DNA of 64,000 nucleotides from Erwinia persicina. Lineage in GTDB: Bacteria > Pseudomonadota > Gammaproteobacteria > Enterobacterales > Enterobacteriaceae. Each line of letters begins with the position of its first letter. Within the stretch, counting starts at the first letter, position 1. Below, piece by piece: positions 17,842 to 26,278 of the stretch. A program made the position numbers and the translations under genes. Where the stretch lies: assembly GCF_014838825.1 (NCBI RefSeq), contig NZ_JACYMO010000002.1, positions 540,269 to 604,268 on the forward strand. The letters run 5' to 3'. The notes beneath the pieces were generated by a model. That model was given only the letters and a program-made list of their open reading frames with translations, did not search any database and was not told where the DNA came from.

Positions 17842-18513
17842 ATGACATCTCCACAGGCTTTAATTATTGGCGCTTCACGCGGCATCGGTTCAGGACTGGC
17901 AACCACTCTGGCCGATCGCGGCTGGCACGTGACCGCGACCACGCGTAACGAGATCCCCGCCAGCACCGCCGCTATCCGCTGGCTGACGCTGGACATTAAC
18001 CTGCCGGAACAGCGCGATGCGCTGAAGGGCGAACTGGCAGACCAGCAGTTTGACGTAATTTTTATTAATGCGGGCGTTTATGGCCCGGATCACCAGACGC
18101 TGTCGCGCACCAGCGACGACGAAATGCTGGCACTGTTTCAAACCAACACTTTTTCGCCGGTGCGCTGCGCGGAAATGCTGTTGCCACTGGTTAAGCCACG
18201 CAGCGGCATCCTGGCGCTGATGACCTCGCAGCTGGCCAGCCTGAATGAAAACCCGGATGCCACCTACCCGCTGTATGCCGCCAGTAAAGGGGCACTGAAT
18301 ATGCTGGCACGCGGCCTGTCGGTGCAGCCCGAAGCCCAGGATAAAACGCTGCTCTGCGTACACCCCGGCTGGGTCCAGACCGATATGGGCGGCAAAAGCG
18401 CCCCCCTGACGGTGGCACAGAGCGCGGGCGGCATTGCCGACCAGTTGGAAGCATGGCGCGGTAAGGGCGGCCATCACTATATTGATTACAGCGGTAAGTT
18501 ACTGTCCTGGTAA
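17842..18513 (+). CDS. Short-chain dehydrogenase/reductase
   Basis: This 223-residue Rossmann-fold oxidoreductase has the cofactor motif IIGASRGIGSGLA near residue 7 and the NAG motif (FINAGVYGP) near 75. The catalytic YAASKGALN (Tyr-X3-Lys) is near 152, followed by HPGWVQTDMGG. Its length matches small NAD(P)-dependent SDRs such as the YbbO/CsgA-like group. The substrate is unknown. Its 3' end overlaps the convergent cupin gene by about 15 bases. Confidence 0.88.
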   Translation: MTSPQALIIGASRGIGSGLATTLADRGWHVTATTRNEIPASTAAIRWLTLDINLPEQRDALKGELADQQFDVIFINAGVYGPDHQTLSRTSDDEMLALFQTNTFSPVRCAEMLLPLVKPRSGILALMTSQLASLNENPDATYPLYAASKGALNMLARGLSVQPEAQDKTLLCVHPGWVQTDMGGKSAPLTVAQSAGGIADQLEAWRGKGGHHYIDYSGKLLSW

Positions 18514-18822
18514 CGGCGCTTCAGCATCAACCAGCAGCAGCGTTCCGCTGCTGCCGGGCAGCACCCGATGCGGGCTGCCCGGCGGTATCACAATATAGTC
18601 CCCGCTTTTCAGCACCACGGCCTGCCTGTCTATTTCCAGCGTCATCAGCCCCTCGATCACCACCAGCAACTCGGCAAAATGCTCATGCACTTCCTCAGGT
18701 ATCCCCTCTTTCCCCATGCGGATCAGCTTCACATTCGCCTGTCCGATCCGACTGAGGATGACCGACTGCCACGCCTGCGGTAGCGCCGCTGCTCCGGTTA
18801 ATAATGATGTTGCCTTCAGCAC
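18499..18822 (-). CDS. Small cupin-domain protein
   Basis: The 107-residue product folds as a single cupin. The first motif appears as HEHFAELLVVIEGLMTLEID and the second as PPGSPHRVLPG, with the expected metal-ligand His and Glu residues. Proteins of this size are often sensors or simple isomerases/dioxygenases. No substrate can be assigned. It converges on and overlaps the SDR gene. Confidence 0.8.
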   Translation of the reverse strand: MLKATSLLTGAAALPQAWQSVILSRIGQANVKLIRMGKEGIPEEVHEHFAELLVVIEGLMTLEIDRQAVVLKSGDYIVIPPGSPHRVLPGSSGTLLLVDAEAPLPGQ

Positions 18823-19139
18823 AGCCCCTCCTTTTTAGTGCCTTTATAATAAGCGCTATTGATACCTGAAAGACGGCATCAGGGGATGTAAGATAATCCG
18901 CTAAGCTTTTGCAGCAGGCTGTTATCTGCCAGGACAGATTTATCGCAAACTCTTTTCTTTTTGCCCGGTTTCTCAATGTTTTCCTCTGCCCACCGGTGAT
19001 AGAATCAGCAACGCGGTACAGAGGGGAATGCGCCCCACGAATCACACCGATAAAAAATAATAACAACGCGTTAGCGCTCTCTGACATGACAGCCTTTGCA
19101 CGATTTATCCTCCACTTTACGACCCGGGAACTCTGACCT
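18823..19139. other. Intergenic region between cupin and diguanylate cyclase genes
   Basis: These 317 bases separate two divergent genes and should hold both promoters. I see no gene, repeat or clear operator in them. Confidence 0.5.
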
Positions 19140-20162
19140 ATGAAGGAAAATTTGATTGAGCGCATCTCGACCGCGCTGGGATCGGAAAAAACCCTCGAAG
19201 GATTTGTGCGTCAGCTGCTGGAAATGCTGGAGCTGGTGACCGAGATGGAGTCCACCTATCTCACGCGGATCGACGAAGAGGGTAACGAACAGCATATCCT
19301 GTATGCGCGTAACAGCAGAAAAATGCAGATCCCTGAAGGACTGACGGTACCGTGGCAGGATACGCTGTGTAAACGCGCCCTGGATGAGGGACGGCGTTAC
19401 ACCTGTGAGGTGCCTGATATCTGGGGGGATTCTGACGCGGCCAGAGCGCTGGGGATCACCACGTACGTCAGTACCCCGGTTGTTATGGGCGACGGCACAC
19501 TGTTCGGAACGCTGTGCGCGGCCAGCGCCCGCAGGCAGCCACTGTCTCAGCGCGGCGAGCAGGTTCTTCAGCTGTTTGCCGAGCTTATTTCACAGTATCT
19601 TCGCAAAGAGCAGCTGCTGGAAGAGTTGCAGGACGCCAACGCCACGCTGACCGCTGCCAGCTTCACCGACGAACTCACCGGGCTGCCTAATCGCCGCGCG
19701 GTGTTTGCCCGTCTGCCCGCGCTGTTTAGCCATGCGCGCAATGACACCCATCACCTGCTGGTCGCGTTTATCGACCTGGACGGGTTTAAGGGAATTAATG
19801 ACCGCTACGGCCACCAGACCGGGGATGAATTCCTGCGGGCTATCGGCCGGCGGCTGAAAGAAGTGATCCGGCATGACGACGTGCTGGGGCGTCTGGGCGG
19901 CGACGAATTTATCCTTGCCACGGCTGTTGCCTCGCAGGATGACACCGCTGCCGCCACGCTGAAGCAGCGTATCTCGGCGATCCTGAGCGGTAGTTATCAG
20001 CTTTCTGCCGCGAAAATAGAGTATGCCGGTGCCAGTATTGGCCTAGTCAGCGTGGACCCGGCCCTGAGTACGCCGGACAGTGCGGTGCGGGATGCCGATG
20101 CCGCCATGTATCAGGACAAAGACCGACGCAAACAGAATCTGGCCTGCGGTCAGGGGCTTTAG
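19140..20162 (+). CDS. GAF-GGDEF diguanylate cyclase
   Basis: The protein makes the second messenger cyclic di-GMP from two GTP. An N-terminal GAF sensor domain covers roughly residues 1-155, followed by a coiled linker (LRKEQLLEELQDANATL) and a GGDEF domain from about 172. The active-site motif RLGGDEF is intact at 251-257. The product-inhibition site RxxD (RHDD, 244-247) lies exactly five residues upstream. There is no membrane segment, so it is cytoplasmic. The ligand is unknown. The gene stands alone. Confidence 0.93.
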   Translation: MKENLIERISTALGSEKTLEGFVRQLLEMLELVTEMESTYLTRIDEEGNEQHILYARNSRKMQIPEGLTVPWQDTLCKRALDEGRRYTCEVPDIWGDSDAARALGITTYVSTPVVMGDGTLFGTLCAASARRQPLSQRGEQVLQLFAELISQYLRKEQLLEELQDANATLTAASFTDELTGLPNRRAVFARLPALFSHARNDTHHLLVAFIDLDGFKGINDRYGHQTGDEFLRAIGRRLKEVIRHDDVLGRLGGDEFILATAVASQDDTAAATLKQRISAILSGSYQLSAAKIEYAGASIGLVSVDPALSTPDSAVRDADAAMYQDKDRRKQNLACGQGL

Positions 20163-20244
20163 TGACATAGGTGGTGACCTGCCTAAAGTTTCAGGCAAAA
20201 GGACCGATGTAAGTAGCATTCATCCTGAACTGTTCGGACCTACT

Positions 20245-20325
20245 ATGTACCTGATTAAACCCGCAGAGCTGATTCTGCTGTCAATAACCCTGGCATACTG
20301 TCTGGCTACCTACCTCTGGTTCTAG
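20245..20325 (+). CDS. Putative 26-residue membrane peptide
   Basis: A frame beginning MYLIKPAELILLSITLAYCL encodes 26 residues, nearly all one hydrophobic helix ending in TYLWF. It is followed 60 bases later by a strong terminator. I do not recognise it. The ribosome-binding site (TTCGGACC) is poor, so translation is uncertain, but length, composition and terminator fit the class of enterobacterial micro-proteins. Confidence 0.4.
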   Translation: MYLIKPAELILLSITLAYCLATYLWF

Positions 20326-20386
20326 CGCTCAATGGATGAGACCCCCGCTAACCTGATGGCATAATGCTTCAGCCCCGGCAAAACGT

Positions 20387-20412
20387 AACCGACCCCTGCG
20401 TCGGTTTTTTTA
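20387..20412 (+). terminator. Rho-independent terminator
   Basis: ACCGAC and GTCGGT form a stem with a short loop followed by seven T residues. It ends transcription from the micro-ORF or cyclase side and isolates the next operon. Confidence 0.85.
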
Positions 20413-20552
20413 TGGCTGTTTTACGAATATAAACCTCGCAGAATACGAAATAAATGCGACCCTTATTCCGATAATTATTCCTTTAAGCCAAAGAAATAGA
20501 TTGCCTAACTGAAATTTGGTAGCGTTACTTTTTTGCAAATATCAAGGATACG

Positions 20553-22058
20553 ATGATGCAATGGCAACAGCTCCTCTGTAGTGCCCGCCGTAAAGATAAA
20601 GAAAAGATCACCCCGCCTGAGACCGATTCCGCGCGTCATTCGACTCGCCAGGGACGCCAGGAGATCGAGCGTGACTATGATCGCCTGCTCTTTTCTGCCC
20701 CCACGCGCCGCCTGGCCGACAAAACCCAGGTATTTCCCCTTGACCGCAATGACAGCATACGGACTCGCTTAACCCATTCACATGAAGTAGCCAATTTTGC
20801 CCGTGGCATAGGTATGCGACTGGCATTTGATCTGAAAGAGGAAATTTTTGGTCCCCTGGATAATATCTGCGTCGAGCGCGATATTCCGGCCCTTCTGGCA
20901 GCTATCGGTTTAGCCCATGACTTAGGCAATCCGCCCTATGGTCATCAGGGTGAGGCCGCAATGCGGACCTGGTTTATCCGCCACCTTGCTCCACTGGTCA
21001 ACAAGCAAGATGCCTTCTACAACGATTTCTTTCATTTTGACGGCAACTCACAAACCTTTCGTCTGGTGACAAAACTACAGATCCTCAACGATCAGTTCGG
21101 ACTGAATCTGACCTACGCAACGCTGGCTGCCCTGATCAAATACCCCCGTTCCTCCTACACCACGAATCAAACCCCGTGGAAAAAACACGGCTTTTTTTAT
21201 TCTGAAGCCAAGGTGGTTGAAGAGGTCTGGGAAAAAACCGGGCTAAAAGAAGGGGTGCGTCATCCACTGACCTACCTGATGGAGGCCTGTGACGATATCG
21301 CCTATTCCGTGCTGGATGCTGAAGATACCGTCAAGAAAGGACTTGCCTCCTATCACGATCTCATCAGCTTTCTTCAGTGCTGGCATAAAGGTGATGAGGT
21401 TATCGACGCGCTGATTAGCCAGACGGAATTAAAAAATCGCCAATGGGACACCCATACCAATGGGCTCTCTCCCGCTGAGCTTAACGATATGAGTATGCAA
21501 ATGTTCCGGGTCTATGCCGTCAGTACCCTGATCAATGCGACCGTTGACGCTTTCCGGGATTATCACCACGTGCTGATGCAGCCTTGTTGTACCTTTGAGG
21601 ACTTAATGAGGGTCAGCCGGGGCCATCAGCTATGTGAAGCGCTGAAAGAGTTCGACAGAACGCGGGGCTATCGGCATCGTTCCGTTCTGGAACTGGAGCT
21701 GAAGGGCTCGAACTATATTCAGGGACTGATGGATATGCTGTGGCTCGGCATTCACGGGCATAAAACACCGACAGAAAAAAAAGAAGATAATAAGCGTGCC
21801 CAGTGCGAAGCCGGCTTTACCCCACTGCCTACGTATCGCTCAGACACCCCTTTTGGCCGTTACGCCTATGGGCGCATCTCAGAAAATTACCGGCGTATTT
21901 TTGAAGATCCCCATAACCCCCTGCCCCGGCTGTACAAAGAAGCACAGCTGCTCACCGATGCGGTGGCAGGGATGACGGACAGCTATTTGATGGACCTTCA
22001 TGATGAGTTAAAATCGCTCTATGAATACGAATGTCGTCAAGAGCCAGAAGCATCTTAA
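20553..22058 (+). CDS. Divergent dGTPase-like HD-domain triphosphohydrolase
   Basis: The family cleaves dGTP to deoxyguanosine and triphosphate. In this 501-residue protein the dGTPase signature block TRRLADKTQVFPL (51-63) is followed by RTRLTHSHEVANF. The metal-binding H75 and the HD pair H122-D123 (AHDLGNPPYGHQGE) are present, and a later Asp lies in ACDDIAYSVLDAED. It is near the length of E. coli Dgt but clearly diverged. It lies in an accessory setting beside a tRNA and overlaps a nucleotidyltransferase gene by 38 bases. The base composition looks lower in GC than its neighbours. Anti-phage dNTP depletion is a reasonable but unproven role. Confidence 0.85.
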   Translation: MMQWQQLLCSARRKDKEKITPPETDSARHSTRQGRQEIERDYDRLLFSAPTRRLADKTQVFPLDRNDSIRTRLTHSHEVANFARGIGMRLAFDLKEEIFGPLDNICVERDIPALLAAIGLAHDLGNPPYGHQGEAAMRTWFIRHLAPLVNKQDAFYNDFFHFDGNSQTFRLVTKLQILNDQFGLNLTYATLAALIKYPRSSYTTNQTPWKKHGFFYSEAKVVEEVWEKTGLKEGVRHPLTYLMEACDDIAYSVLDAEDTVKKGLASYHDLISFLQCWHKGDEVIDALISQTELKNRQWDTHTNGLSPAELNDMSMQMFRVYAVSTLINATVDAFRDYHHVLMQPCCTFEDLMRVSRGHQLCEALKEFDRTRGYRHRSVLELELKGSNYIQGLMDMLWLGIHGHKTPTEKKEDNKRAQCEAGFTPLPTYRSDTPFGRYAYGRISENYRRIFEDPHNPLPRLYKEAQLLTDAVAGMTDSYLMDLHDELKSLYEYECRQEPEAS

Positions 22059-22827
22059 ACGCCGTATCGAACGCTTTTTCCTTTGTCGCAGTGAAGGTCA
22101 GGCTGCCAGGGTGTTAATCGACGCGCTGGCAGCGCACAGCCGCGCATGGATTTTCGGCGGGATGATCCGCGATATCGGGCTTTTTGGTCGCAAAGGATTT
22201 ACTTCTGATATTGATATCGTTGTCGACAGCAACCACGAGAACTTATTACAGCTTCTCTCTGCCCTGGGGGTTTCCCAGCCAGCACTGACCCGTTTTGGTG
22301 GCATCCGTTTTCGCTATCACGCGATGGACTTTGATATCTGGTGCCTGTCCGACACCTGGGCTTTTAGAGAAAATCTGATCCCGCTGGAAGATGCGAACAG
22401 CCTGTTCAAAACAACGCTGATGACGTGGGATGCGATCCTCTATGACGTTAACAAACGTCAGGTGATCAGCCCGGACAACTATCTGGACGATCTGAACGAC
22501 CGGCGTCTGGAACTGGTTTTTGGCCAAACGCCTAATGAAACCGGCTCACTGATTAAGATCCTTCGGACTATCTACAATAAGCGCGTGGAAGTGCTGGGGC
22601 CTGGGCTTTGTCAGTATCTCGCACAACGACTTGGGCAGGTTGAGTTCGAGCTGCTGTGGCGCTATGAAATGACGCATTACCGCACAAACTCTTTCAGCGC
22701 CGACCAGATTACCGAGCTGATGCGCTATCTGGATCGGGCCAGCCCGACGTGCGATCTCAAGATCAACATCAATCAAAGAGAATGTCAGCTGGCGTTTCAA
22801 TTTAACGATCAGCAAGGCAAAGGATGA
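22021..22827 (+). CDS. Nucleotidyltransferase with poly(A) polymerase/CCA-enzyme-like head domain
   Basis: The 268-residue product carries the Pol-beta-type nucleotidyltransferase pattern. It has GGMIRD (46-51), the metal-binding pair D63-x-D65 in FTSDIDIVVD, and a third acidic residue around D103-D105 (HAMDFDIW). The rest is helical and not recognised. The ATG lies 38 bases inside the end of the dGTPase-like gene in another frame, so the two are translationally coupled and probably act together. No closer start is available. The target (tRNA, another RNA, nucleotide or protein) is unknown. Confidence 0.8.
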   Translation: MNTNVVKSQKHLKRRIERFFLCRSEGQAARVLIDALAAHSRAWIFGGMIRDIGLFGRKGFTSDIDIVVDSNHENLLQLLSALGVSQPALTRFGGIRFRYHAMDFDIWCLSDTWAFRENLIPLEDANSLFKTTLMTWDAILYDVNKRQVISPDNYLDDLNDRRLELVFGQTPNETGSLIKILRTIYNKRVEVLGPGLCQYLAQRLGQVEFELLWRYEMTHYRTNSFSADQITELMRYLDRASPTCDLKININQRECQLAFQFNDQQGKG

Positions 22828-22896
22828 GATGTGCGGATTATCTTTGATATGACTCAACATTTCCTGTCAGAGTTGTGCTAATATCCTTTCCGCTCT

Positions 22897-22970
22897 GCGG
22901 CCATCGTATAATGGTATTACCTCAGCTTCCCAAGCTGATGACACGGGTTCGATTCCCGTTGGCCGCTCCA
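22897..22970 (+). tRNA. tRNA-Gly (anticodon CCC)
   Basis: The 74-base gene begins GCGGCCATCG and ends with encoded CCA. The anticodon loop is TTCCCAA between CTCAGC and GCTGAT stems, giving anticodon CCC. The T-arm GGGTTCGATTCCC is canonical. It lies between the dGTPase/nucleotidyltransferase pair and the flagellin gene. I saw no second copy of its 3' end in the flanks. Confidence 0.95.
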
Positions 22971-23016
22971 GCCCCTCTCTCTCAGTCCCGTTTCCTTCCT
23001 TAAGCAAAATTTCCCG

Positions 23017-23043
23017 TAAAACTTTTTGATCCGATGCCGATAA
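23017..23043 (+). promoter_or_regulatory. Sigma-28 (FliA-type) promoter of the flagellin gene
   Basis: A TAAAACTT element is followed after exactly 11 bases by GCCGATAA, the perfect -10 consensus for flagellar sigma-28. The element ends 34 bases before the flagellin ATG. Confidence 0.9.
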
Positions 23044-23077
23044 CCGTTATCAGGAAAAATGAGGGTCGGGCAGGATC

Positions 23078-24988
23078 ATGCTAAGTCTAAAAACCAATAT
23101 GTCAGCGCTTGTCGTGCAGCAGCATTCCCTGAAAACCAGCTCTGCCCTTGATGAGTCTATCCGTCGCCTCTCCTCCGGGATGCGCATCAACAGCGCCCGC
23201 GACGACTCGGCGGGACAGGCAATTGCTAACCGCCTGACCAGCCAGCAGAAAGGCCTCGCCCAGGCGCAGCGTAACGCTGCCGACGGCCTGTCACTTGCTG
23301 AAACCGCTGAAGGCGCACTGAGTGAAATTAACGATCGTTTACAGCGCATCCGCGAACTGACCGTTCAGGGGGTGAGTGAAACCTATTCTCAGACCGACAG
23401 TGATGCGATTCAGGCCGAGATTAATCTCAACCTGAAAGAGATAGACCGGCTGAACAGCAGCGCCAGCTTTAACGGCATCAGCCTGTTGAACGGTAGCGCG
23501 GGAAAAGTGGGCTTACAGGTGGGGGCGTACGATAATAATAAAATCGACCTCGACTTAACGCACGGGTTCAGCGTTGAACAACTCGGGTTAAAAGACCTGA
23601 TTATTCGCGGTATCAGCGGGGCGGTCTCACCGGTCAATACCCTCACTGGCATTGCCAATAATATTGCGCTTAACAGCGGGGCTGTGTCGGTCAGCTATTC
23701 CACCAACGGAACACTGACCTCACCGCAGCTGGTCAGAAGCAACGTCAGCAATCAGCTCTACATACAGGGAACGGCTGCTGACGGCACGGCGGCTTTTTAT
23801 CCGGCCTCCTACGCCGCCACCTGGACAACCGCGACGGCCAGCGGCACAGTGACTGTCGGCACCACCAGCATGACGCCCCTCTTCAGCGCCGTGAATGACG
23901 TTGCCGCCCGCCCGTTGCCGTCGGTTAACTTCCTGGACGACAGCGGCAACGCCCTGGCCACCAGCCCGCCGCCCACTCTCACGGAAAGTAACGGTCAGTA
24001 TTATATTGAGCAGAACGATGTCTATTACGCTGCCGGGATCCGCTTTAGCACCAGCGGGAATGTCACGGCGCAGATAACTCAGGCCACCGGTCAGCCGGAC
24101 ACCGATTTTTCCCCCCTGCCGGCCCTGGTCACGCAGACACCGGCCATCGATATCAGCGCGGCGACGGTGATCTTTACCGATGCCAGCGGCAGTCCCGTCG
24201 CAGGCAGTGATGCCCGTCTGGTCCAGTCCGGGGGGCAATACCTGATGGAAGTAGCGGATGGCAGTGGTAACTATCAGTATTACAATGCCAGTGTCAGCGC
24301 CAGCAGTGACGGGACGAACAACACCGTCAGCGTGACGGCCAGCAGCAGCACCAGCCAGAACAGCTTTACGGCCGTATCGACCGTCACGGGAACCTCCATC
24401 GTGACCCTCGACCCGGCCAATGTGGAAACCCGCTACAGTGATGCCAGTGGCAACACATTCAGCGATGTGCTGCGCCTGGACGCCAGCGGTAACTATTATA
24501 TGGACGTGCACGGCGCGACTGTCGATAAAACGGCCACGTTGGTTAGTCAGGATGACGGCAGCAATACGCTGCTGCTGAAAACCCTACAGGGCGTGGGTGA
24601 CGTCCAGATTTACTTCGCTACCACCCTGGCCGCCGTCACGGATGCCTCCACCAACAATACCCAGATGAGCATTGCGGAGGTCGGGGCGGAGATCCGCCTG
24701 CGTAACCCGGACGATCCGCTGGCCACCCTGGACCGCGCTATCAGTCGCGTGGACAGCCAGCGATCGCTGCTCGGGGCCACCGCTAACCGCCTGATGTCGG
24801 TACAGAACGTGCAGGCCACCACCACCACCCATCTCGCCACCTCACGTTCACGCATTGAGGATGCCGATTATGCCGCCGAGGTTTCCGCGCTGACCCGCGC
24901 GCAGATCCTGCAGCAATCGAGCGCATCGCTGATGTCGAAAGTGATGACAATGACGCCGCAGATGATTATGTCGTTACTGGAGGGGTAA
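23078..24988 (+). CDS. Flagellin
   Basis: The 636-residue filament protein has a full N-terminal D0/D1 region (NMSALVVQQHSLKTSSALDE, RLSSGMRINSARDDSAGQAI). The C-terminal D1/D0 region is also complete (RIEDADYAAEVSALTRAQIL ... MIMSLLEG). The middle 400 residues are Ser/Thr/Gly/Asp-rich and repetitive in style, a large surface-exposed variable domain. The gene has its own sigma-28 promoter, but no chaperone, cap, hook or motor gene is nearby. Together with the Flag-2 scar 2 kb away this suggests a surviving lateral-type flagellin, or a second filament gene used by a flagellum encoded elsewhere. Confidence 0.92.
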   Translation: MLSLKTNMSALVVQQHSLKTSSALDESIRRLSSGMRINSARDDSAGQAIANRLTSQQKGLAQAQRNAADGLSLAETAEGALSEINDRLQRIRELTVQGVSETYSQTDSDAIQAEINLNLKEIDRLNSSASFNGISLLNGSAGKVGLQVGAYDNNKIDLDLTHGFSVEQLGLKDLIIRGISGAVSPVNTLTGIANNIALNSGAVSVSYSTNGTLTSPQLVRSNVSNQLYIQGTAADGTAAFYPASYAATWTTATASGTVTVGTTSMTPLFSAVNDVAARPLPSVNFLDDSGNALATSPPPTLTESNGQYYIEQNDVYYAAGIRFSTSGNVTAQITQATGQPDTDFSPLPALVTQTPAIDISAATVIFTDASGSPVAGSDARLVQSGGQYLMEVADGSGNYQYYNASVSASSDGTNNTVSVTASSSTSQNSFTAVSTVTGTSIVTLDPANVETRYSDASGNTFSDVLRLDASGNYYMDVHGATVDKTATLVSQDDGSNTLLLKTLQGVGDVQIYFATTLAAVTDASTNNTQMSIAEVGAEIRLRNPDDPLATLDRAISRVDSQRSLLGATANRLMSVQNVQATTTTHLATSRSRIEDADYAAEVSALTRAQILQQSSASLMSKVMTMTPQMIMSLLEG

Positions 24989-24999
24989 TTCGGGCTACC

Positions 25000-25026
25000 G
25001 GCGCGGAGAAAGGGGTTCCCCGCGCC
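25000..25026. terminator. Hairpin between convergent flagellin and lipoprotein genes
   Basis: GGCGCGG and CCGCGCC form a 7-bp GC stem with an internal loop, 12 bases after the flagellin stop. The T-rich tract after it on the plus strand is weak (CTTCTCAGGTTTT). Confidence 0.5.
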
Positions 25027-25030
25027 CTTC

Positions 25031-25327
25031 TCAGGTTTTACTCACCGTCCAGGTTTTGACTTTATCGTTTTGCAGGCGAACCGTCAGGGTTCTGCCTTCG
25101 GTGGTACTGCCGGTTTTCGCCTGGCTCCACGTCCACATCAGTATCGACTGCCCCTGCGGAAAGGGCGTGTCTGAAGAAGGCTCACCAAACAGCGCGATCA
25201 GATCCTGCTTTGTGGTGACATCATGATGGATACTGGCCAGCTGAGCATCATCGAAATTGTTCCCCACGGATGCGGTGCATCCGGTCAGCAGCGCCAGCAT
25301 CAGGCACCCGATTATTTTTTTATTCAT
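25031..25327 (-). CDS. Small outer-membrane-type lipoprotein, SmpA/OmlA-like fold
   Basis: This 98-residue precursor has a lipobox (LMLALLTGC, Cys 16) with no Asp at +2, so outer-membrane sorting is expected. The mature part contains VTTKQDLIALFGEPS and a C-terminal beta segment (GRTLTVRLQNDKVKTW). That resembles the BamE/OmlA-like fold seen in many small lipoproteins. The specific role is unknown. Confidence 0.75.
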   Translation of the reverse strand: MNKKIIGCLMLALLTGCTASVGNNFDDAQLASIHHDVTTKQDLIALFGEPSSDTPFPQGQSILMWTWSQAKTGSTTEGRTLTVRLQNDKVKTWTVSKT

Positions 25328-25410
25328 GGCTGGCTCCTCTGCCGTTATGATTATTCTGCTGCTTAAACTACAGCATAAATCCCGTTAAGGGTGCCGCCAT
25401 TTTAACTGAC

Positions 25411-26130
25411 TCAGGGCATCACGATGCGTTTGCTGAACATGGTATTGAGCGCCAGCGTGAGCAGCCCCGCGCCAACAACCATCAGAAACAGATATCCCAG
25501 CCAGTGATACAGCCAGATCCCCGCCACACCGCCCAGTAAAAACGCCAGGATGGTATAAAAGTGCAACCGCAGGCGTTCCAGATACTGCGGGGCATTTTGC
25601 GGCGACTCTTTACGGCGCAGCACGTCAAACAGCATGGCCAGCTCAATGCCAATATCGGTTGCCGTACCGGAGACATGGGTGGTTCTGACCCGCGCATTGG
25701 AGATCCGGGTGACTACCGCATTTTGCAGCCCCATCAGAAAGCTCAGACTGAGGATCAGCAGAGCCCCCGGCGACGCCAGCGGCAGCCAGCTTGCCACCGC
25801 GCCCAGCACCACCAGCGCCAGCCCCTCTATAAATATATTCACGGCATAAATCGTGCTGATGGCTCTTCTGCGACCCGCATTAATAATCAGGGTGGACAGC
25901 GCCGAGCCGGCAATAAACAGCAAAACAATGGCCAGAAAGAAAATGCCCGCCGTCAGATTGGCCTTAGCCAGATGGTCCGAGAGCGAAGAGATATTGCCCG
26001 TCATATTGGCCGAAAAAAAACCGACACTTTCAAAGGCTGCCGTATTCAGCGCCCCGGCAACGGCGGCCAGCGTACAGGCCAGGCGGCTATCCGTATTGAA
26101 GGTCCTTGCCGCATCGGTACTGATCAACAT
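25411..26130 (-). CDS. DUF1275 (YoaK-type) membrane protein
   Basis: This 239-residue integral membrane protein has about six hydrophobic spans. It shows the DUF1275 pattern: AAVAGALNTAAFESVGFFSANMTGNISSL near residue 30 and GLQNAVVTRISNARVRTTHVSGTATDIG near 135. The family is widespread and of unknown function. It lies between the lipoprotein and the Flag-2 scar and is probably monocistronic. Confidence 0.85.
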   Translation of the reverse strand: MLISTDAARTFNTDSRLACTLAAVAGALNTAAFESVGFFSANMTGNISSLSDHLAKANLTAGIFFLAIVLLFIAGSALSTLIINAGRRRAISTIYAVNIFIEGLALVVLGAVASWLPLASPGALLILSLSFLMGLQNAVVTRISNARVRTTHVSGTATDIGIELAMLFDVLRRKESPQNAPQYLERLRLHFYTILAFLLGGVAGIWLYHWLGYLFLMVVGAGLLTLALNTMFSKRIVMP

Positions 26131-26227
26131 GTTGCTAACTCAACAAAAACGCACAATACGCCATGATCCCCCTGTTTACGCCGACTGGCAACAGACGAAG
26201 GCAGCGATCGCTTCAAAAACCTGAAAA

Positions 26228-26257
26228 GAAAAAAACCGGCGGCAGAACACCGCCGGG
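26228..26257 (-). terminator. Rho-independent terminator downstream of the lafU remnant
   Basis: On the minus strand CCGGCGG, a 7-base loop and CCGCCGG are followed by a run of seven T residues, 20 bases past the lafU stop. Confidence 0.85.
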
Positions 26258-26278
26258 GAAGCCAAAAAAAACGCTGGC

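Larger units (their letters stand above)
20163..20552. other. Gap with a micro-ORF and a terminator before the dGTPase-like gene
   Basis: These 390 bases contain the 26-codon frame at 20245-20325 and the hairpin at 20387-20412. The rest is AT-rich promoter-like sequence ahead of the dGTPase-like gene. Confidence 0.5.

Noticed and set aside
22897-22970. tRNA-Gly as the insertion site of the dGTPase module
   Set aside because: I found no integrase and no second copy of the tRNA 3' end nearby, so an att-mediated origin is not supported.
23720-24511. Long minus-strand frame opposite the flagellin variable domain
   Set aside because: Repetitive Ser/Thr/Gly codons on the plus strand leave the antisense frame open by chance; the product is low-complexity.
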